The notes beneath the pieces are model-generated. The model did no database searches. It saw only the letters and a program-made list of their open reading frames with translations, and had not been told where the DNA came from. This document shows positions 1-11,658 of a stretch of 64,000 nucleotides of DNA, in pieces (position 1 is the first letter of the stretch; each line of letters opens with the position of its first letter). A program made the position numbers and the translations under genes. This DNA comes from Serratia symbiotica (GTDB taxonomy: Bacteria; Pseudomonadota; Gammaproteobacteria; Enterobacterales; Enterobacteriaceae). The DNA is taken from positions 558,001-622,000 of the forward strand of contig LN890288.1 in NCBI GenBank assembly GCA_900016775.1, written 5' to 3'.

Positions 1-1062
1 ATTTAAATCTTTAAATACTTTTTTTAAACAAACTATCATACTAATTTGTGAAAAACGTATCCATACACGTGGATCATAATATTTTTTATTTGGTTTATCC
101 ATACCATGTGGATTACCTAATTGACTCTGTAAATAATCAATATTTTTTTTATAATATTTTAAAATACCGTTCCAAGATGACCATTGTATATCAGTATCAA
201 TATTTACTTTAATTACACCATAACTAATAGATTCCTGAATCTCTAAATTACTAGAACCAGATCCACCATGAAATACAAAATTTAAACTATTTTTTGGTAA
301 ATGATATTTTTTAGATACGTATTCTTGAGAATCACGTAATATAGTAGGAGTTAATTTTACATTACCTTGTTTATATACACCATGTACATTACCAAATGAA
401 GCAGCAATAATAAAACGTGGACTAATAGCATGTAATTTTTCATAAGCATAAGCTATATCTTTTGGTTGAGTATATAATGTAGAAATATCTATGTAATCAT
501 TATTTACTCCATCTTCTTCACCTCCTGTACAACCTAATTCAATTTCTAAAGTCATATCAATTTTTGACATACGACTTAAATATTTACTACAAATTGAAAT
601 ATTTTCTTCTAATGTTTCTTCAGAAAAATCAATCATATGAGAAGAAAACAATGGTTTTCCAGTTTTAATAAAATATTTTTCACCAGCATCTAAAAGACCA
701 TCTAACCATGGTAATAATTTTTTAGCACAATGATCAGTATGTAAAATAACTGGTATACCATAATGTTTAGCCATTTTATGAACATGGTATGCTCCAGAAA
801 TTGCTCCAAGAATTGCTGCACCTTGAGGAATATCTGTTTTAATACCTTTTCCAGCAATAAATTCAGAACCACCATTAGAAAATTGTATAATTACTGGTGC
901 ACGAACTTTCATTGCTGTTTCCAACACTGCATTTATAGAATCAATACCTATACAATTAACTGCTGGTAATGCAAAATTATTTTGCTTTGCTATTAAAAAT
1001 ACTTTCTGAAGGTCATCACCCGTAATGACACCTGGTTTTATAAAACTACCAATTTTAGACAT
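1..1062 (-). CDS. fbaA: Fructose-bisphosphate aldolase class II (3' end cut by window)
   Basis: Zinc-dependent aldolase of glycolysis and gluconeogenesis, cleaving fructose-1,6-bisphosphate to DHAP and glyceraldehyde-3-phosphate in the cytoplasm. The ATG at 1062 opens MSKIGSFIKPGVITGDDLQK, close to the E. coli FbaA N-terminus. The frame stays open for 354 codons to the window edge and ends at a segment matching the last few residues of the 359-aa E. coli protein, so only about five codons and the stop are missing. It follows pgk on the same strand at 108 bp, as in the E. coli epd-pgk-fbaA cluster. The class II HTDHC-type and GCTGGEEDG motifs are readable in the reverse complement. Identity is secure. 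Confidence 0.95.
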   Translation of the reverse strand, partial: MSKIGSFIKPGVITGDDLQKVFLIAKQNNFALPAVNCIGIDSINAVLETAMKVRAPVIIQFSNGGSEFIAGKGIKTDIPQGAAILGAISGAYHVHKMAKHYGIPVILHTDHCAKKLLPWLDGLLDAGEKYFIKTGKPLFSSHMIDFSEETLEENISICSKYLSRMSKIDMTLEIELGCTGGEEDGVNNDYIDISTLYTQPKDIAYAYEKLHAISPRFIIAASFGNVHGVYKQGNVKLTPTILRDSQEYVSKKYHLPKNSLNFVFHGGSGSSNLEIQESISYGVIKVNIDTDIQWSSWNGILKYYKKNIDYLQSQLGNPHGMDKPNKKYYDPRVWIRFSQISMIVCLKKVFKDLN

Positions 1063-1120
1063 ATGTCTTTACCTTGTTATCATCGGCTATAGACATTAAA
1101 TAAAAAATAAATAAATTTCT

Positions 1121-1139
1121 TTTATCATAAGATGATAAA
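1121..1139 (-). terminator. Weak hairpin between pgk and fbaA
   Basis: TTTATCAT and ATGATAAA form an 8-bp stem around a 3-nt loop, 32 bp past the pgk stop and followed on the minus strand by a T-rich run. It could lower read-through into fbaA, but A/T-only stems are common by chance here. Confidence 0.3.
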
Positions 1140-1170
1140 TATAGTATAAAAATAAATATTTTAATTTTAA

Positions 1171-2343
1171 TTAATTTAAATATTTCTTAGCAAATTCTGT
1201 TAACATAACAACTGAAGGTAATGGATTTCCTGAAATATATTCCAGAAAAGCACCTCCACCAGTAGATATATAAGATATTTTATTAGAAATACCAAATAAA
1301 TCTATTGCAGCTAAAGTATCTCCACCACCTGCAATAGAAAAAGCTTTACTATTAGCAATAGCATGAGCAATTATTTTTGTTCCTTTACAAAAATTAGGAA
1401 ACTCAAATACACCAACAGGACCATTCCAAATAATAGTTTTAGCATTTTTTAAAATAAAAGATAAACGTTCTAAAGAAATATCACCTATATCTAAAATTTG
1501 CTCATTATTTTTAATTTCATTAGATTTTTTTAAAATATCAGTAGCTATTTCAGAAAATTCAGTTGCTACACGTACATCTGTTGGTACTAAAATATTACAA
1601 GTTTTAAGAAGTATCTTTACATGTGATATAAGATTAGGTTCATATAAAGAACGACCAATATTATTACCTTTTGCTGCTATAAAAGTATTAGCTATACCCC
1701 CACCCACAATTAATTCATCAACAATTTTAGATAATGAATCTAATACCATTAATTTAGTAGAAACTTTAGAACCTCCAACAATAGCTACTACAGGATGAAC
1801 GGGATTATTTAATGCTTTATTTAACATTTTTAATTCAAAAGATAATAAAGGACCAGCACAAGCTAATGGTACAAATTTACCTATTCCATAAGTAGATGCT
1901 TGTATACGATGTGAAGTAGCAAAAGCATCCATAACGTAAACATCACACAATGATGCATATTTTTTAGATAAAATTTCATCATTTTTTTTTTCACCTTTAT
2001 TAAAACGAACATTTTCCAAAACTATCAACTCACCTCGAGAAAAATTTATACCATTTAAATAATCCTTTACTAAAAACACTGGTAAATTTAAATGTTTTTT
2101 TAAATAATTAACGACTGGTAAAAGAGAAAATTTTGAATTATATTCACCTTCAATAGGACGACCAAAATGAGAAGTTACCATTACATATGCACCTTGTTTT
2201 AATGCAGCTTTAATAGTTGATAAAGATGCACGAATACGTATATCAGAAATTATTTTGCCATCTTTTATAGGTACATTAAAATCTGAACGAATAAAAACAC
2301 GCTTACCTGATAAATTTAAATCACACATTTTAAGGATAGACAT
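1171..2343 (-). CDS. pgk: Phosphoglycerate kinase
   Basis: Converts 1,3-bisphosphoglycerate and ADP to 3-phosphoglycerate and ATP, the first ATP-yielding step of lower glycolysis. The 390-aa product is close to the 387 aa of E. coli. It has the substrate-binding N-terminal segment RSDFNVP near residue 19, the SHFGRP motif near residue 59, and the C-terminal nucleotide-binding glycine segment GGGDTLAA near residue 340. It lies between tkt upstream (406 bp away) and fbaA downstream, all on the minus strand. The epd gene that precedes pgk in E. coli is absent. Nothing looks broken. Confidence 0.97.
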   Translation of the reverse strand: MSILKMCDLNLSGKRVFIRSDFNVPIKDGKIISDIRIRASLSTIKAALKQGAYVMVTSHFGRPIEGEYNSKFSLLPVVNYLKKHLNLPVFLVKDYLNGINFSRGELIVLENVRFNKGEKKNDEILSKKYASLCDVYVMDAFATSHRIQASTYGIGKFVPLACAGPLLSFELKMLNKALNNPVHPVVAIVGGSKVSTKLMVLDSLSKIVDELIVGGGIANTFIAAKGNNIGRSLYEPNLISHVKILLKTCNILVPTDVRVATEFSEIATDILKKSNEIKNNEQILDIGDISLERLSFILKNAKTIIWNGPVGVFEFPNFCKGTKIIAHAIANSKAFSIAGGGDTLAAIDLFGISNKISYISTGGGAFLEYISGNPLPSVVMLTEFAKKYLN

Positions 2344-2749
2344 AATAAAATCTCTATTTTATTAATTTTTTAAATATTATTTAAATAATTTTATAATTAA
2401 TATTTATAAAAACAATAAATTTTATTTTTATATTTTATGATCTGTAAAAATATTATTTTTATTAATATATAATTAAATATATTAATTTATATATATATTC
2501 TTTAACAATACAAACTTCATAATTATTAATTTTAATTTTTATTGTACAATTTATTATATCATGAAAATATTCATATAAATATAAATTACAATTTTTAAAT
2601 ATAAAGTATTTAAATTTATAATTATATTAAATAATTTAATTATAATTTTATATAAGGGATTTGATAAATTTTAGAAAAAAATGATATGTAATATACTATA
2701 TAATATATATTATATAAAATTAAAATCATATAAAATATATAAATTTATA
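2344..2749. other. Gene-free gap where epd sits in E. coli
   Basis: About 400 bp of nearly pure A/T between tkt and pgk. E. coli carries epd (erythrose-4-phosphate dehydrogenase) here. I see no readable remnant, tRNA or strong hairpin. Confidence 0.5.
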
Positions 2750-4744
2750 TTATTTTAATAATTCCTTTGCTTTAATAACTATATTATTTACAGTAAAATT
2801 AAATTCTTTAAATAATATTTCAGATGGAGCTGATTTACCAAATCTATCCATACCAATAACAATACCATTTAAACCAACATATTTATACCAATAATCCACA
2901 ATACTTGCTTCAATTACTATACGAGCTGTAACTATAGTAGGTAATACTGATTCACGATATACTAAACTTTGTTGATCAAATACATCAGTTGATGGCATAG
3001 AAATAACTCGTATTTTATAATCTAAATCTATTAATTTTTCTGCTGCTTTCATTGTAATACTAACTTCTGATCCTGTAGAAATTAAAATAATATCTGGTAT
3101 TCCAATACAATCTTTTAAAATATAACCTCCACGATATATATTAGATAATTGATCTACAGTACGTGAATACTGCACTAAATTTTGACGTGATAATACTAAT
3201 GCTGTTGGACCATCATTACGTTCAATACCATATTTCCAAGCAATAGCAGATTCTACTTGATCACAAGGACGCCAAACACTTATATTAGGAGTTAAACGCA
3301 AATTAGCCAATTGTTCAACAGGTTGATGAGTTGGACCATCTTCACCTAATCCAATAGAATCATGAGTATAAATAAATATATTACGTAACTTCATTAATGC
3401 AGACATACGTACTGCATTACATGCATATTCCATAAATACTAAAAATGTTGCAGAATATGGTAAAAAACCACCATGTAATGAAATTCCATTAGTAATAGCA
3501 GTCATACCAAACTCACGTACACCATAATGAATATAATTTCCAGATATATTAATATGTAATGGTTTAGAACCAGACCACTTTGTTAAATTACTTTGAGTTA
3601 AATCAGCAGAACCACCAAGAAGTTCAGGTAATAACTTACCATAAACCTCTAAAATATTTCTTGATGCCATTCTAGTAGAAATATTTATAGGATTATCTTG
3701 TAATTTTTTGATAAATTTATCTACATTAGTATCCCAATTAACTGGTAATGTTTTATTTATACGACGTTTAAATTCTTTAGATAAACTAGGAAAAATTTTA
3801 GTATAAGAAATAAATTTTTCATTCCAAAGATTTTCTTTAATTTTACCAGATTCTTTTGCATCCCATTGAATATAAATATCTTTTGGTATTTCAAAATTAG
3901 TATATTTCCAATTTAGTTTTTTACGAATATCTATAATCTCAGATTTACTAAATTCTGATCCATGTGCATAATGAGTTCCAGATTTATTTAATGAACCAAA
4001 ACCAATAATTGTTTTACATATTATTAATGATGGTTTACTAGTATATTTAATTGCATCTTCAATTGCACTTTTAATCATATTTGAATTATGACCATCTACA
4101 TTACAAATTACATGCCAACCATAAGACTCAAAACGTCTTGCAGTATTATCAGTAAACCAACCTTTTACATTTCCATCAATGGATATACCATTATCATCAT
4201 AAAAAGCAATTAATTTACCTAATTTTAACGTACCCGCAAGAGAACAAACTTCATGAGAAATACCTTCCATCATACATCCATCACCTATAAAAACATAAGT
4301 ATAATGATCAATAATATTGTATTCCTTACGATTAAATTGTGCACCTAATGTACGTTCAGCTATAGCAAAACCAACAGCATTTGCTATACCTTGACCTAGT
4401 GGTCCAGTAGTAGTTTCGATACCAGGAGTTTGTTTATATTCTGGATGACCTGGCGTTTTAGAATGCAATTGACGAAAATTTTTTAAATCATTTATAGAAA
4501 TTTCATAACCAGTGAGATGTAATAAACTATAAAGTAATATAGATGCATGACCATTAGATAAAATAAATCTATCTCGATTAATCCAATTAGGATTAGTTGG
4601 ATTATGATTTAAATAATCACGCCATAATACTTCAGCAATATTTGCCATTCCCATAGGTGCCCCTAAATGACCTGAATTTGCTTTTTTAACAGCATCTATA
4701 CTTAATATCCGAATAGCATTAGCTAATTTTTCTCGAGAAAACAT
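2750..4744 (-). CDS. tkt: Transketolase
   Basis: Thiamine-diphosphate enzyme moving two-carbon ketol units between sugar phosphates, linking glycolysis to the non-oxidative pentose phosphate pathway. The 664-aa product matches E. coli TktA (663 aa). The ThDP motif GDGCMMEG near residue 154 continues to the FYDDN segment, and the C-terminal half holds the pyrimidine-domain signature [14 protein letters not shown] near residue 466. The location next to pgk-fbaA matches tktA rather than tktB. Transketolase needs thiamine diphosphate and supplies erythrose-4-phosphate and ribose-5-phosphate, which matters in a genome with few alternative routes. Confidence 0.97.
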   Translation of the reverse strand: MFSREKLANAIRILSIDAVKKANSGHLGAPMGMANIAEVLWRDYLNHNPTNPNWINRDRFILSNGHASILLYSLLHLTGYEISINDLKNFRQLHSKTPGHPEYKQTPGIETTTGPLGQGIANAVGFAIAERTLGAQFNRKEYNIIDHYTYVFIGDGCMMEGISHEVCSLAGTLKLGKLIAFYDDNGISIDGNVKGWFTDNTARRFESYGWHVICNVDGHNSNMIKSAIEDAIKYTSKPSLIICKTIIGFGSLNKSGTHYAHGSEFSKSEIIDIRKKLNWKYTNFEIPKDIYIQWDAKESGKIKENLWNEKFISYTKIFPSLSKEFKRRINKTLPVNWDTNVDKFIKKLQDNPINISTRMASRNILEVYGKLLPELLGGSADLTQSNLTKWSGSKPLHINISGNYIHYGVREFGMTAITNGISLHGGFLPYSATFLVFMEYACNAVRMSALMKLRNIFIYTHDSIGLGEDGPTHQPVEQLANLRLTPNISVWRPCDQVESAIAWKYGIERNDGPTALVLSRQNLVQYSRTVDQLSNIYRGGYILKDCIGIPDIILISTGSEVSITMKAAEKLIDLDYKIRVISMPSTDVFDQQSLVYRESVLPTIVTARIVIEASIVDYWYKYVGLNGIVIGMDRFGKSAPSEILFKEFNFTVNNIVIKAKELLK

Positions 4745-4993
4745 TTTTTTTCCAAAACATATTTAAAATTTATTTTATTTTTTATAAAATTTAAAATAAA
4801 ATATAATAATATATATAAAAATATTATTTCTATTTTTTTTAAAAAAAAAATAAATTCTTTTAAGTAAAATATATAAAAATAAATTTAATTAAATTTAAAT
4901 TTATAAAAAATAAAGTATAATATATTTAAATAAAATATAATTATAATATTTAATTATTTTATAAATATATAAAATATTTTAAAATTATAAAAA

Positions 4994-5353
4994 TGGAGCT
5001 GGGGGGATTTGAACCCCCGTCCGAAATTACTACACTATCGGAAACTACATGCTTAGTCCAATTTTATATTTTATATAAATTGTATATGGACATACTCATT
5101 ATATAGTAGCTTAATAAAATTTAACATTCTATTCTTAAGCAAAATATTAATGCGATCTCTTTTTAAATGAACCTCTTATATTCTTTTATTTCAAGAGAAA
5201 AAATTAAGAAAGAGGGCTCTAAACAGATTATTAAGCTGCTAGTGCGTAATTTTTATCGTTTGCAACTATATTTTACGGTTTTTTTACGAGGCCAACCGTC
5301 CCTCGGCATGCTCCTAAAGTTTCGAAAATTACGTCGAATCCAAAATCAGCCCC
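4994..5353 (-). ncRNA. ssrA: tmRNA (transfer-messenger RNA)
   Basis: Rescues ribosomes stalled on broken mRNA with SmpB (not in this window). The minus strand starts GGGGCTGATTTTGGATTCGA at 5353 and ends with an acceptor stem, T-arm and encoded CCA at 4994-4996, giving a 360-nt one-piece tmRNA like the 363-nt E. coli RNA. The resume codon GCA at 5263-5261 opens the tag ANDKNYALAA, ending with TAA at 5231. The E. coli tag is (A)ANDENYALAA, so Glu is replaced by Lys, while the C-terminal LAA degradation signal is kept. Its G+C content is far above the surroundings. Confidence 0.95.
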
Positions 5354-5719
5354 TATTAAAAATTAAATTATAATATAATAACAAAATTTTATTAAATATA
5401 AAAAAATAAATAATTTAATAAAATAATTTATAAGAAAAATTTATGATTAAACTTTATTTATAAAATTTAATAATAAATAAATATTTTAATATAAATATAC
5501 TAAAAAACTAAAATTATAATAATATTATAATAAATAATATATATTTTTTTAATATTTATATATATTATAAAAAATAATTATAAAAATATAAATTTATAAA
5601 ATAATGTAAATAAATATTTTATAATATTTCAATATAATAACATAAAAAAATCAAAAATTTAAAATATAAATATAATTTATAATTATTTTTTTATAAACTA
5701 TATAAAAAGGAAAAAATAT
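5354..5719. other. Gene-free A/T-rich spacer between ssrA and gpmA
   Basis: Divergent intergenic region that must hold promoters for both neighbours. TATAAT-like strings are too frequent in this base composition to single one out. The only clear element is the gpmA ribosome binding site AAGGA about 10 bp before its ATG. Confidence 0.4.
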
Positions 5720-6415
5720 ATGATAATTACTAAATTAATTCTAATACGTCATGGTGAAAGTCAATGGAATCATGAAAATCGTTTTACTGGTTGGTATGAT
5801 ATTGATTTATCAGAAAAAGGAAAAAGTGAAGCAAAATTTGCTGGAAAATTATTAAAAAAAGAAGGATTTTTATTTGATTTTGCTTATACTTCTGTATTAA
5901 AACGTGCTATTCATACTTTATGGTATATTCTTGATGAAATAAATCAAATATGGTTACCAAATAAAAAATCCTGGAAATTAAACGAACGTCATTATGGTAA
6001 TTTACAAGGCCTAAATAAAACAGAAACAATTAAAAAATATGGAAAAATACAAGTAATGAAATGGCGTCGAAGTTTTTCAATAACCCCTCCAAAATTAAAT
6101 ATAATACAAAATAAATATTCAGGATTTGACTATCGTTATAATAAACTTACTCCACAAGAATTACCTTTAACTGAAAGTTTAGAATTAACTATAAATCGTG
6201 TAATTCCATATTGGAATCAAGAAATTTTACCAAAAATTAAAAATAAAAAACAAATTATTATTGTAGCTCATGGAAATTCATTACGTGCACTAATAAAATA
6301 TTTAAATAATTTAAGTGAAGATGAAATATTTAATATAAATATACCAACTGGTATTCCATTGATTTATGAATTTAATAATAAACATGAACCATATAAAAAT
6401 TATTACTTAAAATAA
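5720..6415 (+). CDS. gpmA: 2,3-bisphosphoglycerate-dependent phosphoglycerate mutase, lacking the C-terminal tail
   Basis: Interconverts 3- and 2-phosphoglycerate in lower glycolysis through a phosphohistidine. RHGESQWN (His11 nucleophile), the ENRFTGWYD segment, Glu89 in LNERHYG and His184 in AHGNSLRA are at E. coli numbering. The 231-aa protein stops right after the YYLK segment, whereas E. coli GpmA continues about 19 residues to 250. That flexible tail covers the active site in related mutases, and some natural family members lack it. A clear RBS (AAGGA) precedes the ATG. The gene stands alone between ssrA (divergent) and tRNA-Asp (convergent). Confidence 0.96.
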   Translation: MIITKLILIRHGESQWNHENRFTGWYDIDLSEKGKSEAKFAGKLLKKEGFLFDFAYTSVLKRAIHTLWYILDEINQIWLPNKKSWKLNERHYGNLQGLNKTETIKKYGKIQVMKWRRSFSITPPKLNIIQNKYSGFDYRYNKLTPQELPLTESLELTINRVIPYWNQEILPKIKNKKQIIIVAHGNSLRALIKYLNNLSEDEIFNINIPTGIPLIYEFNNKHEPYKNYYLK

Positions 6416-6493
6416 TACAAATAACAATTTTAATAACTTAATGAATATTTAAATAACAAATATATTATATTATTTATATATAATAACAAATAA

Positions 6494-6567
6494 CGGAACG
6501 GACGGGACTCGAACCCGCGACCCCCTGCGTGACAGGCAGGTATTCTAACCAACTGAACTACCGCTCC
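6494..6567 (-). tRNA. tRNA-Asp (GTC)
   Basis: Cloverleaf on the minus strand: acceptor GGAGCGG pairing CCGTTCC, anticodon stem CCTGC around the loop with GTC, T-arm GGGTTCGAGTCCC. CCA is not encoded. Confidence 0.95.
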
Positions 6568-6608
6568 CCATATATATAAAATATCTCTAAATAATTATTA
6601 AAAAATAA

Positions 6609-6681
6609 CGTCCCCAAGGGGATTTGAACCCCTGTTGCTGCCGTGAAAGGGCAGTGTCCTAGTCCTCTAGACGATGGGGAC
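6609..6681 (-). tRNA. tRNA-Glu (TTC)
   Basis: Minus-strand cloverleaf starting GTCCCCA, anticodon loop CTTTCAC with TTC, T-arm GGGTTCAAATCCC, discriminator G. CCA is not encoded. It is 41 bp upstream of tRNA-Asp on the same strand, so the two may be co-transcribed. Confidence 0.95.
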
Positions 6682-7177
6682 ATTGAAATAAAAAATTTTT
6701 AAAATATATTTATAATATAAATTAATAATTATATTTAATAAAATTAATTTTTTAAAAAAATAAAATTAAATCACTTTATAAAATTTAATCACTAATTAAA
6801 TTAATACTATTAATATTTAGTATATTATATTAAATATAATAGTCAAGGTATTATTTTAAATATTTATTAATAAACATAATATAAAATAATTAATTTTATA
6901 TCTAAAAATATATATTAATTAAAATTAACTAAATATAAAATTAAAATTTTATTTATATTTTTAAAAATATTCATAAATATTAATATAATTAAAATATTTT
7001 TAAATATATTAATTAATTTATTTTTAAGTATTTATATATTTTATAACAATAAACTATACATTAAACTAAATAATCTAAAATTATATTAATGTTTTATATA
7101 ATAAATAATAAAAAAATAAAATATCTACTATATCTAATACAATAAGATTATTTTAAAAATTATTAAAATAAATAAAA
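6682..7177. other. Gene-free A/T-rich spacer downstream of rpoC
   Basis: About 500 bp of nearly pure A/T between the rpoC terminator and tRNA-Glu. No ORF or RNA gene is recognisable. Confidence 0.5.
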
Positions 7178-7207
7178 TATAAGGATCTTATAAATCAGAT
7201 CCTTATA
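7178..7207 (-). terminator. Rho-independent terminator of the rpoBC operon
   Basis: A 10-bp stem containing AAGGATC and GATCCTT with a 10-nt loop, about 95 bp beyond the rpoC stop. On the minus strand it is followed by a T-rich stretch (TTTTATTTATTTT). It is one of very few G/C-containing inverted repeats in the neighbourhood. Confidence 0.75.
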
Positions 7208-7302
7208 TTAAAAATTAAAATACTTTATTTTTAAAAATATATTTCAATTTTTTAAATATTAAAATAAATAAAAATTATAAATATTTTAAAAATATTTAAT
7301 TA

Positions 7303-10300
7303 TTATTCATTCTTAATACCTCCAATATTTTCTGCATTTAATAACTCAGCTAAATTAGCAGTTGCTTCTTCTGCACTAACTGGTAAATTAACAATTGGAG
7401 TATCATTTTGTTCACGATGACGACGTATACGATCTTGATGATAAGAATAACCTGTACCTGCTGGAATTAAACGACCTACAATAACATTTTCTTTAAGACC
7501 ACGTAATTCATCACATTTTCCAGCAACAGCTGCTTCAGTTAAAACACGCGTTGTTTCTTGAAATGATGCAGCAGAAATAAAAGATTCTGTTGCTAAAGAA
7601 GCTTTAGTAATACCTAATAAATCACGAGAAAAACTAGCTAAAAGTTTTTTATCTTTATGTAATTCACGATTAGCTATTTTCACACGTGAAACTTCAACTT
7701 GTTCGCCTTCTAAAAATTCTGTTTCACCTGAATGAAGTATTGTACATTTTCGTAACATTTGACGAACAATTACTTCGATATGTTTATCATTAATTTTAAC
7801 ACCTTGCAAACGATATACTTCTTGAACTTCATTAGTAATATAACGTGTAACTGAATTTACACCTCGTAACCTTAAAATATCATGTGGAGATTCTGGACCA
7901 TCAGAAACAACATCACCACGTTCTACTACCTCTCCTTCAAATACATTAAGTTGTCGCCATTTAGGAATCATTTCTTCATAAGCATCTTTACCATCTAAAG
8001 GAGAAATTACTAATCGACGTTTTCCTTTAGTTTCTTTACCAAATGAAATAATTCCACTAACTTCAGCTAAAATTGCAGGTTCTTTTGGACGACGTGCCTC
8101 AAATAAATCTGCAACACGAGGTAAACCTCCAGTTATATCTCTAGTACCACCCGATTCTTGAGGAATACGTGCTAAAGTATCACCTGCATAAATCTGAATA
8201 TTATCTTCTAATTGAACAATTGCTTTACCTGGTAAAAAATATTGAGCTGGTATATCTGTACCAGGAATTAATACATCTTTACCTTTACTATTAATTATCT
8301 TTAAAGCTGGACGAAGATCTTTACTACTACCAGTACGTTCTGCACTATCTAAAACAACTAAAGAAGATAAACCAGTTAACTCATCTGTTTGACGAGTAAT
8401 AGTTTGACCATCAATTATATCAGCAAAACGAATAAATCCATTTACTTCACTAATCACTGGCATAGTATGTGGATCCCAGTTAGCAGCTGTTTCACCACCA
8501 TTAACTTCTTCACCATCACCTTTATCCATAATAGCACCGTAAGGCACTTTATAACTTTCTTTAGTACGACCAAATTCATCAATTAATTTTAATTCCGTAT
8601 TACGAGAAGTAATTACTATTTTTTGTAAAGAATTCATAACAAATTTAGCATTATTTAATTTTAAAACACCTTTATTTTTTACTTGAATACTAGATTCTGC
8701 TGCTGAACGTGATGCTGCTCCACCTATATGAAAAGTACGCATAGTTAATTGAGTACCAGGCTCACCAATAGATTGTGCTGCTATCACACCAATTGCTTCA
8801 CCTTTATTAATAATATGTCCACGTGCAAGATCACGACCATAACAATTTGCACATACACCAAAATTAGTTTCACAACTTACTACTGAACGAACTTTAACAC
8901 TATCAACAGAATTATCTTCTAATAAATCACAAGTTTTTTCATGTAATAAAGTATTTCTTGGAACTAAAATATTTACTGTACCTGGTTTTATAATATCTTC
9001 TGCTGTTACACGACCTAAAACACGTTCACGAAGTGGCTCTTTAACATCACCACCCTCAATAACTGGTGTCATTAAAATTCCATTATGTGTACCACAATCA
9101 TCTTCAGTTACAACTAAATCTTGTGCAACATCTACTAAACGACGAGTTAAATAACCAGAATTAGCTGTTTTTAACGCTGTATCTGCTAAACCTTTACGTC
9201 CACCATGTGTTGAAATAAAATATTGAAGTACATTTAAACCTTCACGAAAATTAGCAGTAATAGGTGTTTCAATAATTGAACCATCTGGCTTTGCCATTAA
9301 TCCACGCATACCAGCTAATTGTCTAATTTGTGCAGCAGAACCTCGTGCTCCAGAATCAGCCATCATAAAAATGCTATTAAAAGAAACTTGTTGTTCTGTA
9401 ATACCATTACAATTAATAACATTTTCAACTGATAAATTTTTCATCATTGCTTTACCAACACGTTCATTTGCTGAAGACCAAATATCAATTACTTTATTAT
9501 ATCTTTCATCTGAAGTTACTAAACCAGATTGAAACTGTTCTTGAATTTCTGCAACTTCAGTTTCTGCTTCTTCAATAATATTTGATTTTTCTTTTGGAAT
9601 AACCATATCATCAATACCTACTGAAGCACCAGAACGAGCTGCATAAGCAAAACCAGTATACATTATTTTATCAGCAAAAATAACAGTTGATTTTAAACCA
9701 AGAATACGATAACAACTATTTAACATTTTAGAAATTAATTTTTTACCTAATGGCTGATTAACCATAGAATATGGTAAACCTTTTGGAACAATCATCCATA
9801 AAATAGCTCGACCAATCGTAGTATCTATAATACTAGTTTGTTTAATCCATTTACCATCAGAAGTTTTGATATTTTCAGTAATACGTACTTTAACTAAAGC
9901 ATGTAATGAAGCAATGTTAGCTCGATAAACACATTCAGCTTCTTTTGAACCATTTAATATCATTCCCTCACCTTTAGCATTAATACAATCTCTAGTCATA
10001 TAATAAAGACCTAATACTACATCTTGTGATGGAACAATTATTGGTTCTCCATTAGCTGGAGATAAAATATTATTAGTAGACATCATTAATGCACGTGCTT
10101 CTAATTGAGATTCCAAAGTTAAAGGTACATGAACAGCCATTTGATCACCATCAAAGTCAGCATTATATGCTGCGCAAACTAACGGATGCAATTGAATAGC
10201 TTTACCTTCAATTAAAATTGGTTCAAATGCCTGTATACCTAATCTATGTAAAGTTGGTGCACGATTAAGTAATACTGGATGTTCACGAATTACTTCATCT

Positions 10301-11535
10301 AAAATATCCCAAACTACAGATTCTTCACGCTCAACCATTTTTTTAGCAGCTTTAATAGTAGTAGCTAATCCATGAAACTCTAATTTTCCATATATAAATG
10401 GCTTAAATAATTCTAATGCCATTTTTTTTGGTAATCCACACTGATGTAAACGAAGATAAGGACCAACAGTTATAACTGAACGACCAGAATAATCAACACG
10501 TTTACCTAATAAATTTTGACGAAAACGACCTTGTTTACCTTTTATCATATCAGCTAAAGATTTCAATGGACGTTTATTAGAACCTATAATAGCACGACCA
10601 CGACGCCCGTTATCTAAAAGAGCATCTACTGCTTCTTGTAACATACGTTTTTCATTACGAACAATAATATCAGGTGCTGATAAATCTAATAATCGTTTTA
10701 AACGATTATTACGATTAATAACTCGACGATATAAATCATTTAAATCTGACGTTGCAAAACGACCACCATCTAAAGGAACTAATGGACGTAAATCAGGTGG
10801 TAATATAGGTAATACAGTTAAAATCATCCATTCTGGTTTATTACCAGATTGAATAAATGATTCTAATAATTTAATACGTTTAGTTAACTTTTTGCGCTTT
10901 GTTTCAGAATTTGTTTCATTTAATTCTTCACGCAAATATTCACACTTAACTTTTAAATCTATATTTCTTAAAAGAGACTGAATAGCTTCTGCACCCATTT
11001 TAGCATCAAATTCATCACCAAACTCTTCTAATGCATCTAAATATTGTTCTTCAGTTAAAATTTGACAACTACTTAGACTAGTCATTCCACCTTCAATTAC
11101 TACATAAGATTCAAAATATAATACACGTTCAATATCACGTAATGGCATATCTAATAATAAACCAATTCGAGAAGGTAATGATTTTAAAAACCATATATGT
11201 GCAGTTGGTGAAGCTAATTCAATATGACCCATACGCTCACGACGAACTTTTGTTTGAGTTACCTCAACGCCGCATTTTTCACAAATTACACCACGATGTT
11301 TTAAACGTTTATATTTACCACATAAACACTCATAATCTTTTACCGGACCAAAAATACGAGCACAAAAAAGACCATCACGTTCAGGTTTAAATGTACGATA
11401 ATTAATAGTTTCTGGTTTTTTAACTTCACCAAATGACCATGAACGAATCATATCTGGAGACGCCAAAGAAATTTTAATTGCATCAAATTCTTCGGTTTTT
11501 GTTTGTGCTTTTAAAAACTTTAATAAGTCTTTCAC
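7303..11535 (-). CDS. rpoC: DNA-directed RNA polymerase beta' subunit
   Basis: Catalytic clamp subunit of RNA polymerase. The 1410-aa protein is almost collinear with E. coli RpoC (1407 aa). It shows the N-terminal zinc ribbon [13 protein letters not shown]...CEKCG (residues ~70-90), the Mg-binding NADFDGDQ near residue 460, the bridge-helix and trigger-loop region, and the second zinc site [15 protein letters not shown] near residue 888. The start is GTG at 11535, preceded by GGAGCCC, as in E. coli where rpoC also uses GTG. It is the last gene of the operon, 123 bp after rpoB and followed by a terminator. Confidence 0.99.
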   Translation of the reverse strand: MKDLLKFLKAQTKTEEFDAIKISLASPDMIRSWSFGEVKKPETINYRTFKPERDGLFCARIFGPVKDYECLCGKYKRLKHRGVICEKCGVEVTQTKVRRERMGHIELASPTAHIWFLKSLPSRIGLLLDMPLRDIERVLYFESYVVIEGGMTSLSSCQILTEEQYLDALEEFGDEFDAKMGAEAIQSLLRNIDLKVKCEYLREELNETNSETKRKKLTKRIKLLESFIQSGNKPEWMILTVLPILPPDLRPLVPLDGGRFATSDLNDLYRRVINRNNRLKRLLDLSAPDIIVRNEKRMLQEAVDALLDNGRRGRAIIGSNKRPLKSLADMIKGKQGRFRQNLLGKRVDYSGRSVITVGPYLRLHQCGLPKKMALELFKPFIYGKLEFHGLATTIKAAKKMVEREESVVWDILDEVIREHPVLLNRAPTLHRLGIQAFEPILIEGKAIQLHPLVCAAYNADFDGDQMAVHVPLTLESQLEARALMMSTNNILSPANGEPIIVPSQDVVLGLYYMTRDCINAKGEGMILNGSKEAECVYRANIASLHALVKVRITENIKTSDGKWIKQTSIIDTTIGRAILWMIVPKGLPYSMVNQPLGKKLISKMLNSCYRILGLKSTVIFADKIMYTGFAYAARSGASVGIDDMVIPKEKSNIIEEAETEVAEIQEQFQSGLVTSDERYNKVIDIWSSANERVGKAMMKNLSVENVINCNGITEQQVSFNSIFMMADSGARGSAAQIRQLAGMRGLMAKPDGSIIETPITANFREGLNVLQYFISTHGGRKGLADTALKTANSGYLTRRLVDVAQDLVVTEDDCGTHNGILMTPVIEGGDVKEPLRERVLGRVTAEDIIKPGTVNILVPRNTLLHEKTCDLLEDNSVDSVKVRSVVSCETNFGVCANCYGRDLARGHIINKGEAIGVIAAQSIGEPGTQLTMRTFHIGGAASRSAAESSIQVKNKGVLKLNNAKFVMNSLQKIVITSRNTELKLIDEFGRTKESYKVPYGAIMDKGDGEEVNGGETAANWDPHTMPVISEVNGFIRFADIIDGQTITRQTDELTGLSSLVVLDSAERTGSSKDLRPALKIINSKGKDVLIPGTDIPAQYFLPGKAIVQLEDNIQIYAGDTLARIPQESGGTRDITGGLPRVADLFEARRPKEPAILAEVSGIISFGKETKGKRRLVISPLDGKDAYEEMIPKWRQLNVFEGEVVERGDVVSDGPESPHDILRLRGVNSVTRYITNEVQEVYRLQGVKINDKHIEVIVRQMLRKCTILHSGETEFLEGEQVEVSRVKIANRELHKDKKLLASFSRDLLGITKASLATESFISAASFQETTRVLTEAAVAGKCDELRGLKENVIVGRLIPAGTGYSYHQDRIRRHREQNDTPIVNLPVSAEEATANLAELLNAENIGGIKNE

Positions 11536-11658
11536 GAATGGGCTCCTGCCGGAGTTAAACCTATTAGATATCTAAATATTTAAAATAAAAATATCTGCTT
11601 GACCTTAATTACTACTCTTAAGTCCCCTTAGGCAGAAAACTTAAGTTAAAACTTAATT

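Noticed and set aside
763-969. Plus-strand ORFs antisense to fbaA, rpoC, tuf, murB, polA and gmhB
   Set aside because: They lie opposite long conserved genes and show compositional shadows (Cys/Ser/Thr/Asn-rich), with no start signals.
5167-5373. 68-codon plus-strand ORF
   Set aside because: It is antisense to the tmRNA gene, whose structure explains the sequence.
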